Positions 8,088 through 16,411 are shown, numbered from the stretch's first letter. The stretch: DNA of 64,000 nucleotides from Flavobacterium sp. AG291 (GCF_003350375.1 NZ_QQAR01000001.1:62001-126000), one strand, 5' to 3'. Translations and numbers: made by a program. Notes: a model not told the origin generated them from the letters alone.

Positions 8088-9149
8088 ATGAATCTGGAAT
8101 CGTTATTCACCTCCTTTCAATACAAAAAACTAAATCTAAAGAACAGGTTTGTAATGGCACCTATGACTCGGGCGCAGTCTCCCGATGGCGTGCCTACACA
8201 ACAGGTGGCAGATTATTATTCAAGAAGGGCTGCTGCAGGTGTTGGCCTGATCCTGACTGAAGGTACAGTAATAGGGCGTCCTTCTTCCAAGAACCTGAAA
8301 GACATCCCTGATTTTTATGGGACAGAAGCTCTAAATTCGTGGAGCAACGTGGTTAAGGGAGTACATGCTGAAGGAGGTGCTATTGCTCCGCAAATATGGC
8401 ATGTGGGTAATACACCTTACGGGTGGGAAGCTCCGGCTCCCTTTGAGAGTCCCGACAGCATGACGGTAAAAGATATCGAAGATACCATTACAGCTTTTGC
8501 AAATGCAGCTAAGGCGGCAAAAGAGCTCGGTTTTGATGCGTTGGAGATACATGGCGCACATGGTTACCTGATAGATCAGTTCTTTTGGGAAGGAATGAAC
8601 CACCGTACAGACGAGTATGGTGGAAAGACTATTAAAGAAAGAGCCCGTTTTGGTGTTGAGGTTGTAAAGGCCATCCGTAAAGCTGTAGGTGATGACTTTA
8701 CAGTTATCATGAGATTGTCGCAATGGAAACAACAGGACTATGCAGTAAAATTGGCTAATGATCCTAAGGAACTTGAGGATTGGGTATTACCATTGGCGGA
8801 AGCCGGAGTGGATATCTTTCACGGATCGCAGCGCAGGTATTGGGAAAATGAATTTGAAGGCAGTGACCTGAATTTTGCCGGATGGCTTAAAAAAGTAACT
8901 GGTCAGCCAACTATTACAGTAGGTTCGGTTGGACTAAGCGGCGATTTTATGGAGTTCTTTGGCGAAGGCAAAGGAGCGGACACTACCGATTTTAGCGAGT
9001 TACTTCGCAGGTATGAGCGAGGTGATTTCGATTTGGTAGCTGTTGGACGTTCACTGCTTCAGGATCCGGAATGGGTACAAAAACTTAAAGAAGGGCGTTT
9101 GGATGAGTTGAAATCCTTTAACCCTGCCAGCGCTGGTACATTGTACTAA
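8088..9149 (+). CDS. NADH:flavin oxidoreductase, old yellow enzyme family
   Basis: FMN-dependent ene-reductase of about 353 residues with a TIM-barrel fold. Visible motifs are NRFVMAPMTR near the N-terminus, EIHGAHGYLIDQFF with the substrate-binding histidine pair, HRTDEYGG, and a C-terminal DLVAVGRSLLQDPEW phosphate-binding segment. I placed the start at the ATG at 8088 (MNLESLF). Upstream in-frame codons reach into the promoter repeat. It probably reduces activated alkenes, quinones or other electrophiles with NAD(P)H. The divergent HxlR-type regulator fits control by such compounds. The physiological substrate cannot be read from the sequence. Confidence 0.92.
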   Translation: MNLESLFTSFQYKKLNLKNRFVMAPMTRAQSPDGVPTQQVADYYSRRAAAGVGLILTEGTVIGRPSSKNLKDIPDFYGTEALNSWSNVVKGVHAEGGAIAPQIWHVGNTPYGWEAPAPFESPDSMTVKDIEDTITAFANAAKAAKELGFDALEIHGAHGYLIDQFFWEGMNHRTDEYGGKTIKERARFGVEVVKAIRKAVGDDFTVIMRLSQWKQQDYAVKLANDPKELEDWVLPLAEAGVDIFHGSQRRYWENEFEGSDLNFAGWLKKVTGQPTITVGSVGLSGDFMEFFGEGKGADTTDFSELLRRYERGDFDLVAVGRSLLQDPEWVQKLKEGRLDELKSFNPASAGTLY

Positions 9150-9168
9150 TCAGGCTATAGCAAATACT

Positions 9169-9197
9169 AAAACCGCACAATGCTTTGTGCGGTTTTT
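9169..9197 (+). terminator. terminator after flavin oxidoreductase
   Basis: AAAACCGCACAA and TTGTGCGGTTTT arms around TGCT with a T run. The next gene's promoter begins inside the trailing bases. Confidence 0.85.
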
Positions 9198-9201
9198 TGT
9201 T

Positions 9202-9209
9202 TACATTTG
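9202..9209 (+). promoter_or_regulatory. TACATTTG -7 box 5 bases before the DUF58 start
   Basis: The element matches TANNTTTG and is separated from the ATG at 9215 by only GAATT, so the mRNA would be leaderless or nearly so. Confidence 0.5.
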
Positions 9210-9214
9210 GAATT

Positions 9215-10141
9215 ATGAAGTTAGAAGGCCAATTAGAAAAAATATCGAGTTTTTCACATCTGGAGCTGTTAGCTAACCAGATTGTGGAGGGTTTTATTTC
9301 AGGAATGCACAAGAGTCCGTTTCACGGGTTTTCCTCAGAGTTTGCAGAGCACAAAGTATATAACCCCGGTGAAAGTACCAGGCATATTGACTGGAAGCTG
9401 TTTGCCCGTACCGACAGGTTATATACTAAGCGCTATGAAGAGGAAACAAATCTGAGGTGTCATATCATCATAGACAATTCCTCATCGATGCATTATCCTA
9501 AGTTAAAAGCAGGGCAACAGTTCTATGAAAATAAGATAGGCTTTTCCGTATTGGCGTCTGCCGTGCTTATGGAGTTATTAAAACATCAGCGTGATGCAGT
9601 AGGACTGAGTGTTTATTCGGACTCCTATGAGTATTATGCTCCGGAAAAGGGAAGCGGAAGGCATCACAGGATGCTTTTAAATAAGCTTGAGGGAATACTG
9701 GAATCTCCCGGAAGGAGCAAAGCGACAGATACGACAACTTTTTTGCACCAGATAGCACAAAAGATGCATCGTCGTTCGATGATCATTTTATTTACCGATA
9801 TGTTTCAGCCTGGAAATGACGAAGCGCTGTTTAATGCGCTGCAACATTTAAAGCACAATAAACATAAAGTGGTGCTTTTTCATGTAATCGACAAAAAAAC
9901 GGAGTTCAATTTTGACTTTGATAATGCTCCAAGGAAATTTATTGACCTTGAATCTGGGGAAGAAGTGAACCTTTTTGCAGAAAATGTAAAGGAAGAATAC
10001 GAAAAATTGGCCGATGCCTACTTTAAAAAGGTAGCCGAAACCTGCATGATGTATAAAATTAAGTACGTTCCGGTTTCGGTGGATGAAAAATTTGAAAAAA
10101 TTTTAACCACGTACCTTGTTGAGAAACAAAAGTTTGGATAA
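9215..10141 (+). CDS. DUF58 domain protein
   Basis: Protein of about 308 residues with the DUF58 core: FSEFAEHKVYNPGE-like region followed by RHIDWKLFARTDRLYTKRYEEE. A von Willebrand A-like fold follows, beginning at IIIDNSSSM (a MIDAS-like DxSxS). No signal or membrane segment is evident. I start it at the ATG at 9215. The ATG at 9185 lies inside the preceding terminator. DUF58 genes usually sit next to a MoxR-type AAA ATPase and BatA-like proteins, but no such gene is adjacent here. The molecular role of the family is poorly defined. Confidence 0.88.
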   Translation: MKLEGQLEKISSFSHLELLANQIVEGFISGMHKSPFHGFSSEFAEHKVYNPGESTRHIDWKLFARTDRLYTKRYEEETNLRCHIIIDNSSSMHYPKLKAGQQFYENKIGFSVLASAVLMELLKHQRDAVGLSVYSDSYEYYAPEKGSGRHHRMLLNKLEGILESPGRSKATDTTTFLHQIAQKMHRRSMIILFTDMFQPGNDEALFNALQHLKHNKHKVVLFHVIDKKTEFNFDFDNAPRKFIDLESGEEVNLFAENVKEEYEKLADAYFKKVAETCMMYKIKYVPVSVDEKFEKILTTYLVEKQKFG

Positions 10142-10178
10142 TTCTCAAAAAAATAATCGAAAAATTATTGCAAAAACA

Positions 10179-10209
10179 CTTGCAGATATCAAAAACAGCC
10201 GTATATTTG
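10179..10209 (+). promoter_or_regulatory. tRNA-Asp promoter
   Basis: CTTG at 10179-10182, a 19-base spacer, then TATATTTG (10202-10209). It is followed by GCACTCGTAATAATGAAAC, a stretch nearly repeated in front of tRNA-Leu. Confidence 0.75.
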
Positions 10210-10262
10210 CACTCGTAATAATGAAACAAACAACACGAGTTGCGAGGGACATTTGAAACGCT

Positions 10263-10339
10263 GGTTTGGTAGTTCAGTTGGTTAGAATACATGCCTGTCA
10301 CGCATGGGGTCGCGGGTTCGAGTCCCGTCCAGACCGCCA
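10263..10339 (+). tRNA. tRNA-Asp (GTC)
   Basis: Full cloverleaf. The acceptor stem GGTTTGG pairs with CCAGACC (one G-T). The anticodon GTC at 10297-10299 lies in the loop CTGTCAC, the T-loop is GTTCGAGTC, the discriminator is G, and CCA is encoded. Confidence 0.97.
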
Positions 10340-10353
10340 GTTAAAAAGGAAAA

Positions 10354-10382
10354 AAAGCCTCGCAGATTTGCGGGGCTTTTTT
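10354..10382 (+). terminator. terminator after tRNA-Asp
   Basis: AAAGCCTCGCA / TGCGGGGCTTT stem with one wobble pair and a T run. Confidence 0.8.
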
Positions 10383-10459
10383 CGCCTAAAGTATTTAAGA
10401 TAGTTGTGTTGTTTACGTCACGCTCCGCGTGACACGGTTTAGTAGTTAGACCGAATGAG

Positions 10460-10488
10460 AAGCTTTCCATTAAATTGGAGGGCTTTTT
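10460..10488 (+). terminator. second terminator-like hairpin downstream of tRNA-Asp
   Basis: AAGCTTTCCA / TGGAGGGCTT with G-T pairs, followed by TTTTTT. About 75 bases separate it from the first terminator. That stretch holds a perfect GTCACGC-TCC-GCGTGAC hairpin at 10417-10433 but no gene I can identify. Confidence 0.55.
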
Positions 10489-10574
10489 TGATTTTTGGAT
10501 ACTTCGTTTTTCTGATTCGTCTCCTTAAGAAATTTTCCTTATTTTTGGCTTAACCAATATCTCTTATCTGCCGG

Positions 10575-11051
10575 ATGAAAAAAATTGCAGCCTTGTCTTT
10601 TCTTATTTTGCTTTGTTCCTGTCGCTTCTTTGACGGTCAGGTGCCTAATGAGGAAGAACTGCTGCAAAAACGTCTTAAAGAGATTAACTGGAAGGAGGTA
10701 AGTAGTTATCCTACCATAGCCGAATGTGATGCCATAACGGATAAGGAAATGCGAAAAGATTGTTTTTTTGCGCAGATGACACTACTGATTCAAAAAAAGC
10801 TGGATATCGATACGCTTGCTCTTATGTACCCTGAAGTTGATACAATACAGGTAAAGGTGACAGTGTTTTCTAACGCTACATTAAGGTTTGAGCCACAGCT
10901 TCCACCTAATCCAAATTATAACATGGCGCAGATTGACAGTCTTATCAAAAAAAGGCTGGTTAATTTTCCTCCGGTAGTGCCGGCACAAAAAGAAGGGGTT
11001 CCGGTTACAACCCAGTTTGTGCTTCCTGTTATTCTGAGTGTTCAGAAATAG
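10575..11051 (+). CDS. small lipoprotein of unknown function
   Basis: Protein of 158 residues with a lipoprotein signal peptide ending in the lipobox LLCSC at about residue 16. Processing would leave a lipid-anchored protein of about 140 residues in the cell envelope. The mature part contains an acidic N-terminus (VPNEEELLQKRLKEINW) and a Pro/Val-rich end (FPPVVPAQKEGVPV). The form TIQVKVTVFSNATLRF suggests beta structure. It resembles no named family to me. A TATTTTTG promoter element lies about 30 bases upstream, and it converges on the membrane protein at 11029-11976 with overlapping 3' ends. Confidence 0.75.
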   Translation: MKKIAALSFLILLCSCRFFDGQVPNEEELLQKRLKEINWKEVSSYPTIAECDAITDKEMRKDCFFAQMTLLIQKKLDIDTLALMYPEVDTIQVKVTVFSNATLRFEPQLPPNPNYNMAQIDSLIKKRLVNFPPVVPAQKEGVPVTTQFVLPVILSVQK

Positions 11052-11976
11052 GTTTAAATGTAAATACATAATAACTTCCTGCAATAACTGGCAGAACTGT
11101 ATTTAACAGCCATATCAATGTTGCGGAAAATACCACAATCCATTCATTTACGCCTAAAGCTCCAAAAAAGAAGATGGATACACTACCCTTTACCGCAAAG
11201 TCAAGAAACTGCAGGTTAGGTATAGATGATCCTAAAAAATAGGTAGCGGCAATGGTTGCCATCAATATGGGGTAAGGCAATGTTATTCCGAATAGCAAAA
11301 ACAATAAATAATACTGATGCATAATGGTAAGGTAACGCAATACTGCCAAAACAATATTTTTTTGGTGTACCTTATGTGGCATGGTGTTTATTTTTTCGAC
11401 TAGTCTTTGTAGCGAGTAGCCTTTAATAATGATCTTACGGGAAGAGAAAAATATAAGAAGAATTAAAACTACTGCGCCTAATATGCCAAAGGCAAGACTT
11501 CCTGATAGTGCCGGATAGCTGTAGTTGAAATAAAAAAGGCCTGTTATTCCCACTATAACAGCAATTATCAATTGTATGCCATTGCATATCAGGTTCAGGA
11601 AAACGATCTCTCCTGCTTCATCTTTTTTATAATACATGGCTTTAGCGGCATATTCGCCTATGCCGTTTGGTGTAAAAAGAGCGACGGTAACAGCGGCAAG
11701 GACTTCTTTAGCGGAACGACCCAGTGAAATAGGGAGTATTACTGATGCCAGATTCTGCCATTTGATGATTTCCAGAAACCTGTTTAAAAAGGTTAGGATT
11801 AATAGTAAACCGACTATCAAAAACGAATCTTTCTGTTTTAGTGTTTCTAAAAGTAGGCTCCAGTCAAGGTTATTGTTTTGGGATAGTTTATCGTAGATAA
11901 AATAAAATACTCCGCTCACGATCAAAAGTTTGACTATGGCAACGAGGAATTGTTTAGCTTTGCGTGTGGCAGACAT
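11029..11976 (-). CDS. YbhN/UPF0104-type integral membrane protein (lysylphosphatidylglycerol synthase TM-like)
   Basis: Protein of about 315 residues with at least seven hydrophobic segments. The pattern fits the lysylphosphatidylglycerol synthase TM / flippase-like family (FLNRFLEIIKWQNLA, LFTPNGIGEYAAKAMYY, SSIPNLQFLDFAVKGS). The family includes lipid-modifying and lipid-moving proteins. The sequence does not show which applies. I start at the ATG at 11976 (MSATRKAK), since the longer frame runs into the ruvC start region. Its stop end overlaps the convergent lipoprotein gene by 23 bases, and it is divergent from ruvC with a 23-base gap. Confidence 0.8.
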   Translation of the reverse strand: MSATRKAKQFLVAIVKLLIVSGVFYFIYDKLSQNNNLDWSLLLETLKQKDSFLIVGLLLILTFLNRFLEIIKWQNLASVILPISLGRSAKEVLAAVTVALFTPNGIGEYAAKAMYYKKDEAGEIVFLNLICNGIQLIIAVIVGITGLFYFNYSYPALSGSLAFGILGAVVLILLIFFSSRKIIIKGYSLQRLVEKINTMPHKVHQKNIVLAVLRYLTIMHQYYLLFLLFGITLPYPILMATIAATYFLGSSIPNLQFLDFAVKGSVSIFFFGALGVNEWIVVFSATLIWLLNTVLPVIAGSYYVFTFKPISEHSE

Positions 11977-11980
11977 GCTG

Positions 11981-11988
11981 CAAAAGTA
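11981..11988 (-). promoter_or_regulatory. TACTTTTG -7 box 4 bases before the YbhN-like start
   Basis: On the minus strand TACTTTTG is followed by CAGC and then ATG. A TTTG lies 15 bases upstream, which is shorter than the usual spacer. Confidence 0.4.
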
Positions 11989-11999
11989 AAGAAAATACA

Positions 12000-12554
12000 T
12001 TGGCAAACGAACGCATTATATTAGGTATAGATCCGGGGACAACCATTATGGGTTTCGGCCTTATAAAGGTTATTAATAAGAAAATGGAATTCCTTCAGCT
12101 GAACGAACTCCAACTGCATAAGTATGAAGATCATTATATAAAACTCAGGGTCATTTTTGAGCGCACCATAGAGCTTATAGAAACTCATCATCCGGATGAA
12201 ATTGCTATTGAAGCGCCCTTCTTCGGAAAGAACGTACAATCTATGCTAAAGCTTGGCAGGGCGCAGGGGGTTGCTATGGCTGCCGGACTTTCACGTCAGA
12301 TACCTATTACCGAATATGAACCTAAAAAGATAAAAATGGCTATTACCGGTAATGGTAATGCCAGTAAGGAACAGGTAGCAAAAATGCTGCAACAACTTTT
12401 GGGTTTAAAAGAGCTTCCAAAAAACCTTGATAGTACCGACGGGCTTGCTGCGGCTGTGTGTCATTTCTTTAACTCCGGAAAAATTGTAGCCGGAAAAAGT
12501 TATAGTGGTTGGGACGCTTTTGTGAAACAAAATGAAAATCGTGTTAAAAAATAA
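12000..12554 (+). CDS. ruvC: crossover junction endodeoxyribonuclease RuvC
   Basis: Holliday-junction resolvase of about 184 residues. Catalytic acidic residues appear in order: Asp in ILGIDPGTT, Glu in IAIEAPFFGKN, and the C-terminal Asp in STDGLAAAVCH. The start is TTG at 12000 (LANERIILGID). An ATG in the same frame lies upstream at 11964-12000 only inside the divergent gene. With RuvB, encoded far away at 59754-60779, it resolves recombination intermediates. ruvC and ruvB are therefore not in one operon here. Confidence 0.95.
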   Translation: MANERIILGIDPGTTIMGFGLIKVINKKMEFLQLNELQLHKYEDHYIKLRVIFERTIELIETHHPDEIAIEAPFFGKNVQSMLKLGRAQGVAMAAGLSRQIPITEYEPKKIKMAITGNGNASKEQVAKMLQQLLGLKELPKNLDSTDGLAAAVCHFFNSGKIVAGKSYSGWDAFVKQNENRVKK

Positions 12555-12595
12555 ATATATTTGTGTTAAATTGACCAAATACCAATTTATTTTTT

Positions 12596-13480
12596 ATGAA
12601 AAAACTTAAACATGCGGCATTAGTGCTGTTTTTGTCTGCTTTCGCTGTATCGTGTTCGTCTGATGACAGTAATCCTGTAAACAATCCTTCCGGTGAAGAA
12701 TTTTTTGAATACACCATCGACGGGGAGGAACAAAATGTTACAACCTGGATAGCTGCAAGAAGTGAAAGCAGCTTTGAGGTTCAGGGAACTGCCGCAAATG
12801 GAAGAGTAATACATTTTACCTTTAACCAGTGGGGTAATCTGGGTGATGCTTCTACTATGGCGAATGATTTTGAAATTCCGTGGAGGACAAGCTACCACTA
12901 TTTCAAATCAAATTATTTTACTTTTGAATTAGTAGCTATTGATGAGGCTAACAAAACCGTTGAGGTTAATTTCTCAGGAAAAGTATTTGATGAAGAATAC
13001 GATATAACCTCTGCTTTTTCTACTGTAGAAGGAAGTTTTAAAGTTGCTTATACTCAGGTGACGCCACAGATCTCAGGCTTAGGAGTTTCAGCAACTGTAA
13101 ATGGAGCGGAATGGCATGATAGTGACGGTGATCAGGAAGGTGGTTTCTTTTCAGGTGAAAACCTTACACTTAACGCTTCTAACGATACTAAATACACTAT
13201 CGGAATCGTAACTAATCATCAGGATACTACTACTGGAGCTCATACATTTGGAACAGCTGATTCACCAAATAAAATGAAACTATTTGTGTATGATACTCAG
13301 GAAAATGTAGATGTTGAATACATTACTACGACAGGAACGATGAACATCACTGAAAAAACTGTAGGTTCTCAGTTAACGATTATATCAGGAACATTCAGCT
13401 TTACTGCCGAACATCCTGAAACAGGAGCTACGATAATAGTTCAGAATGGGACATTTAAACAAGCTTATATAAATTATTAA
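12596..13480 (+). CDS. secreted lipoprotein with two related beta-rich halves
   Basis: Protein of 294 residues with a lipoprotein signal (MKKLKHAALVLFLSAFAVSC, then SSDDS, a typical surface-lipoprotein start in this group). The mature part seems to hold two similar modules. One begins near residue 33 (FFEYTIDGEEQNVTTW) and ends with VEGSFKVAY. The other begins near 165 (LGVSATVNGAEWHD) and ends with ISGTFSFTA...VQNGTF. No catalytic motif is seen. A TATATTTG promoter element lies about 40 bases upstream. Family unknown to me. The acidic, Asp-rich start after the lipid cysteine favours export to the cell surface. Confidence 0.75.
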   Translation: MKKLKHAALVLFLSAFAVSCSSDDSNPVNNPSGEEFFEYTIDGEEQNVTTWIAARSESSFEVQGTAANGRVIHFTFNQWGNLGDASTMANDFEIPWRTSYHYFKSNYFTFELVAIDEANKTVEVNFSGKVFDEEYDITSAFSTVEGSFKVAYTQVTPQISGLGVSATVNGAEWHDSDGDQEGGFFSGENLTLNASNDTKYTIGIVTNHQDTTTGAHTFGTADSPNKMKLFVYDTQENVDVEYITTTGTMNITEKTVGSQLTIISGTFSFTAEHPETGATIIVQNGTFKQAYINY

Positions 13481-13500
13481 TAGTCTTATATAGATTTATG

Positions 13501-13524
13501 AGGCCTGCGAAAGCAGGCCTTTGT
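13501..13524 (+). terminator. terminator with GAAA tetraloop
   Basis: AGGCCTGC-GAAA-GCAGGCCT is a perfect 8-pair stem followed by TTTG. The TTTG also serves as the likely -33 element of hemW. Confidence 0.75.
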
Positions 13525-13552
13525 TATTTTCTGTAAAATCGTTGTAGCTTTG
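13521..13552 (+). promoter_or_regulatory. hemW promoter abutting the start codon
   Basis: TTTG, 21 bases, then TAGCTTTG (13545-13552), followed by CAGT and the ATG at 13557. Transcription would begin at or within a few bases of the start codon. Confidence 0.55.
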
Positions 13553-13556
13553 CAGT

Positions 13557-14684
13557 ATGGCGGGTATATACATACACATTCCTTTTTGCAGGCAGGCGTG
13601 TCATTATTGTGATTTTCATTTTTCAACATCTATGAAAAAGAAAGACGATATGATCTTGGCTTTGGCCAAAGAAATCGTCATGCGCAAAAATGAGTTTGCC
13701 GCCGACATAGTTGAAACTATTTATTTTGGTGGAGGAACACCATCGGTACTTACCAACGCAGAAATAGAGATATTAATTGACGCTGTTTACCAAAACTATC
13801 AGGTTACCGGTAACCCCGAAATAACGCTTGAAGCCAATCCTGATGATTTGTCCAATGACCGAATCATTGAACTGTCCAGAAGTCCGATTAATCGTTTGAG
13901 TATCGGGATACAGTCTTTTTTTGAGGATGATCTTAAAATGATGAACCGTGCCCACAATGCAGCCGAAGCCGAAGCTTGCCTTGCCGAAGCAGTAAAGTAT
14001 TTTGATAATATTTCTATCGACCTCATTTATGGTGTTCCGGGTATGACCAACGAACGCTGGTTGCATAATATAAACAAAGCGTTGTCTTTTGGCGTGCCTC
14101 ATATTTCCAGTTATGCGCTCACAGTTGAACCTAAGACCGCGTTGGATAAATTCGTGAAAAAAGGTGAGATTGCCGCTCCAAGCGAAGAGGTTTCGCACGA
14201 GCACTTTTTGTTATTGGTTGATGTACTTCAGGCGAATGGTTTTGTGCATTATGAGTTGTCTAACTTTGGCAAGGAAGGGTATTTCTCAAGGAACAATACG
14301 GCATACTGGCTTGGGAAAAAGTATATCGGTATTGGGCCTTCCGCGCATAGTTATGACGGAACACACCGAAGGTGGAACATAGCAAATAATTCACTATACC
14401 TGAAAGGGATTGAAGGAAATAAACTTCCTACCGAAACCGAAAAACTAAGTCCTGCCGACAGGTATAATGAATATGTAATGACCGGTCTGCGCACCATTTG
14501 GGGCGTGTCGCTACAAAGGGTACACGATGAATTGGGTAAACTATTTAGTGATCATCTAATCCTCGAAGCAACGAAGTTTATAGTGCAGGGACTATTGGTA
14601 AACGACAATGGAATCATTAAAACTACCCGTGAAGGAAAGTTTTTGGCTGATGGTATTGCGTCTGATCTGTTTTATGTGGCTTAG
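13557..14684 (+). CDS. hemW: radical SAM heme chaperone HemW
   Basis: Protein of 375 residues, the normal length for HemW (formerly called coproporphyrinogen III oxidase-like). The radical SAM cluster motif CRQACHYC gives Cys11, Cys15 and Cys18, with the aromatic-before-last-Cys pattern. GGGTPS near residue 60 binds SAM. The HemW C-terminal domain follows (YELSNFGKEGYFSRNNTAYW). The extra upstream cysteine of true HemN is not apparent, so heme insertion into respiratory enzymes is more likely than coproporphyrinogen oxidation. Its TAG stop and the TAA stop of the convergent acyltransferase overlap in TTAG. Confidence 0.92.
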   Translation: MAGIYIHIPFCRQACHYCDFHFSTSMKKKDDMILALAKEIVMRKNEFAADIVETIYFGGGTPSVLTNAEIEILIDAVYQNYQVTGNPEITLEANPDDLSNDRIIELSRSPINRLSIGIQSFFEDDLKMMNRAHNAAEAEACLAEAVKYFDNISIDLIYGVPGMTNERWLHNINKALSFGVPHISSYALTVEPKTALDKFVKKGEIAAPSEEVSHEHFLLLVDVLQANGFVHYELSNFGKEGYFSRNNTAYWLGKKYIGIGPSAHSYDGTHRRWNIANNSLYLKGIEGNKLPTETEKLSPADRYNEYVMTGLRTIWGVSLQRVHDELGKLFSDHLILEATKFIVQGLLVNDNGIIKTTREGKFLADGIASDLFYVA

Positions 14685-15613
14685 AGCCTGTTACCGACCA
14701 TAAACCCCCAATTTAATTTTTTGATAATTATCCAGGCGATATAACTTACCATTACGGCAAGTGTTATTTGGGCAACAATCTCAAAGTATGGCTCAGGATA
14801 AATTCTGTGTAGTATAGGGAACAGAAATACAATGATAGGAGAATGATATAAATGTAGTAAATAAGTATAGCCCCCTGTTTTTACAAAAGTAAATTTAAGG
14901 GTAATAAAATTCAGGAAAAACAGCACGGCAATAATGTACCTAAAGCTGTTTTCTTTTAAGAAGAATATCCCAATAGCCAAAGCTATTGCTCCTATTGAAT
15001 TAATAATCAGTTTGTTTTGATTTTCGATATTGAATTTACGTATCAGAAACCCGGCCAGGAATAAAAAAGCAATATCCCAACGTAACAGCAGCATACCGAA
15101 CGCTAGGAGAGGCACGATAAAAAGTAGCGCCAGGAAATTTTTCCGCGTAATGGATATAAGGCAAAAAATAATGAACAAATCCCTGATAAAATAGGTAGGA
15201 GGGTTTACCGGAGGAGAGTGTAAAGAGAATAGCCCTTCAGTTAATAATGTATAATCGAAACTAAGCCTGTTCAGGTAATCGAAACCAAAACTTTTAGCTA
15301 ATAAAACAGGAAGGATTACTGCCAGATTGGCTATCAGGTATGGTATAAGCAGGCTTTTTATTTTTTTCGTCAATAAATTTCCCTGTAGCGGATTCATGCA
15401 AAAAAGATAGCCTGAAATTATAGAGAGAAGTAATGTTCCGTAGCGTGGTAATGTTTCCAGTATGAAAAAAGTAGTTCCCTCTGTAAAATCATGTCTTATG
15501 TGGGTAAATGTGATAAGTATTACACCGGCTATCCTCATAAATTCTATGGGGTAAATGGTGCCGTCCTGGCTTTTTTGCATGTTAGGGAAATTTTTCAGCA
15601 ATAATACATACAT
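14681..15613 (-). CDS. acyltransferase 3 family membrane protein
   Basis: Protein of about 310 residues with roughly ten hydrophobic segments. The N-terminal IEFMRIAGVILITFTHIRHDF matches the acyltransferase-3 start, with the family's conserved histidine. PTYFIRDLFIIF matches the internal WFL/YFI-R-D motif. These enzymes O-acylate surface sugars, peptidoglycan or lipids. The target here is not indicated. The start is uncertain: ATG at 15613 or at 15580 are both reasonable, while the longer frame to 15700 overlaps the divergent cyclase gene. Confidence 0.8.
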   Translation of the reverse strand: MYVLLLKNFPNMQKSQDGTIYPIEFMRIAGVILITFTHIRHDFTEGTTFFILETLPRYGTLLLSIISGYLFCMNPLQGNLLTKKIKSLLIPYLIANLAVILPVLLAKSFGFDYLNRLSFDYTLLTEGLFSLHSPPVNPPTYFIRDLFIIFCLISITRKNFLALLFIVPLLAFGMLLLRWDIAFLFLAGFLIRKFNIENQNKLIINSIGAIALAIGIFFLKENSFRYIIAVLFFLNFITLKFTFVKTGGYTYLLHLYHSPIIVFLFPILHRIYPEPYFEIVAQITLAVMVSYIAWIIIKKLNWGFMVGNRL

Positions 15614-15658
15614 TTCGGAATTATATGAATCTATTTCTTTATTTTGTAAATAAAAAAT

Positions 15659-16411
15659 ATGCTGGCAACCATTGAAGGTTTTACTGTAAACTTTTCTCAA
15701 CCTATAGATATTTCAATTCCGCTTACTAACGATGAAAAGAACCCAATAGCCTGGTATATCGATAAGCCGGTTATTGAGCCTGTAAAAATGGGCGATTGGG
15801 TAGGGAAGGTAAGCGAAGGCTCTTCGACCAATTTCAATAACATCTTTTTCAATCCACACGGGCATGGTACACATACCGAATGCCTGGGGCATATTACGCG
15901 TGATTTCTATAGCGTGAACCAAGCACTGAAACAGTTCTTTTTTAGGGCAGAACTGGTATCTGTTCAGCCGGAAGCACAGGGAGAAGATTTTGTAATTACC
16001 AAAGCCCAGGTCGAAAAAGCTCTTAGTGGCAAAACTCCTGAAGCGATAGTTATACGTACGCTTCCTAATGATAGCAGCAAAACATCAAAGAATTATAGTA
16101 ATACCAATCCGCCTTATCTGGAAGAAGCGGCAGCAACATTTATCCGCGAATGCGGTATAAAGCACCTGCTGATAGATATGCCAAGTGTAGACAGGGAAAG
16201 TGATGAAGGGAGACTGGTTTCTCATAAAGCCTTCTGGGATGTAAAAGACATCAACAACCTGAATGCTGATGCCAGACATGATGCTACCATTACCGAAATG
16301 GTATATGTAAATGACGAAGTTAAAGACGGCAGTTATCTACTAAACCTTCAGATCGCTTCTTTTGAGAACGATGCGAGTCCGAGTAAACCAGTTTTATACA
16401 AACTCTCATGA
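15659..16411 (+). CDS. cyclase / kynurenine formamidase-like metal-dependent hydrolase
   Basis: Protein of 250 residues of the cyclase family (PF04199 type). The signature HGHGTHTE near residue 65 supplies metal-binding histidines, and LLIDMPSVDRESDEGRL lies toward the C-terminus. Family members hydrolyse N-formylkynurenine or related amides/lactones. No tryptophan-degradation genes are adjacent, so the substrate is unknown. It is cytoplasmic with no signal peptide. Its last codons overlap the next gene's start in ATGA, so the two are translationally coupled. Confidence 0.85.
   Translation: MLATIEGFTVNFSQPIDISIPLTNDEKNPIAWYIDKPVIEPVKMGDWVGKVSEGSSTNFNNIFFNPHGHGTHTECLGHITRDFYSVNQALKQFFFRAELVSVQPEAQGEDFVITKAQVEKALSGKTPEAIVIRTLPNDSSKTSKNYSNTNPPYLEEAAATFIRECGIKHLLIDMPSVDRESDEGRLVSHKAFWDVKDINNLNADARHDATITEMVYVNDEVKDGSYLLNLQIASFENDASPSKPVLYKLS

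Noticed and set aside
10282..10470. Minus-strand frame containing GGLDGTRTRDP
   Set aside because: This peptide is the reverse translation of the tRNA-Asp gene and its flank, a well-known annotation artefact. It is not a protein.
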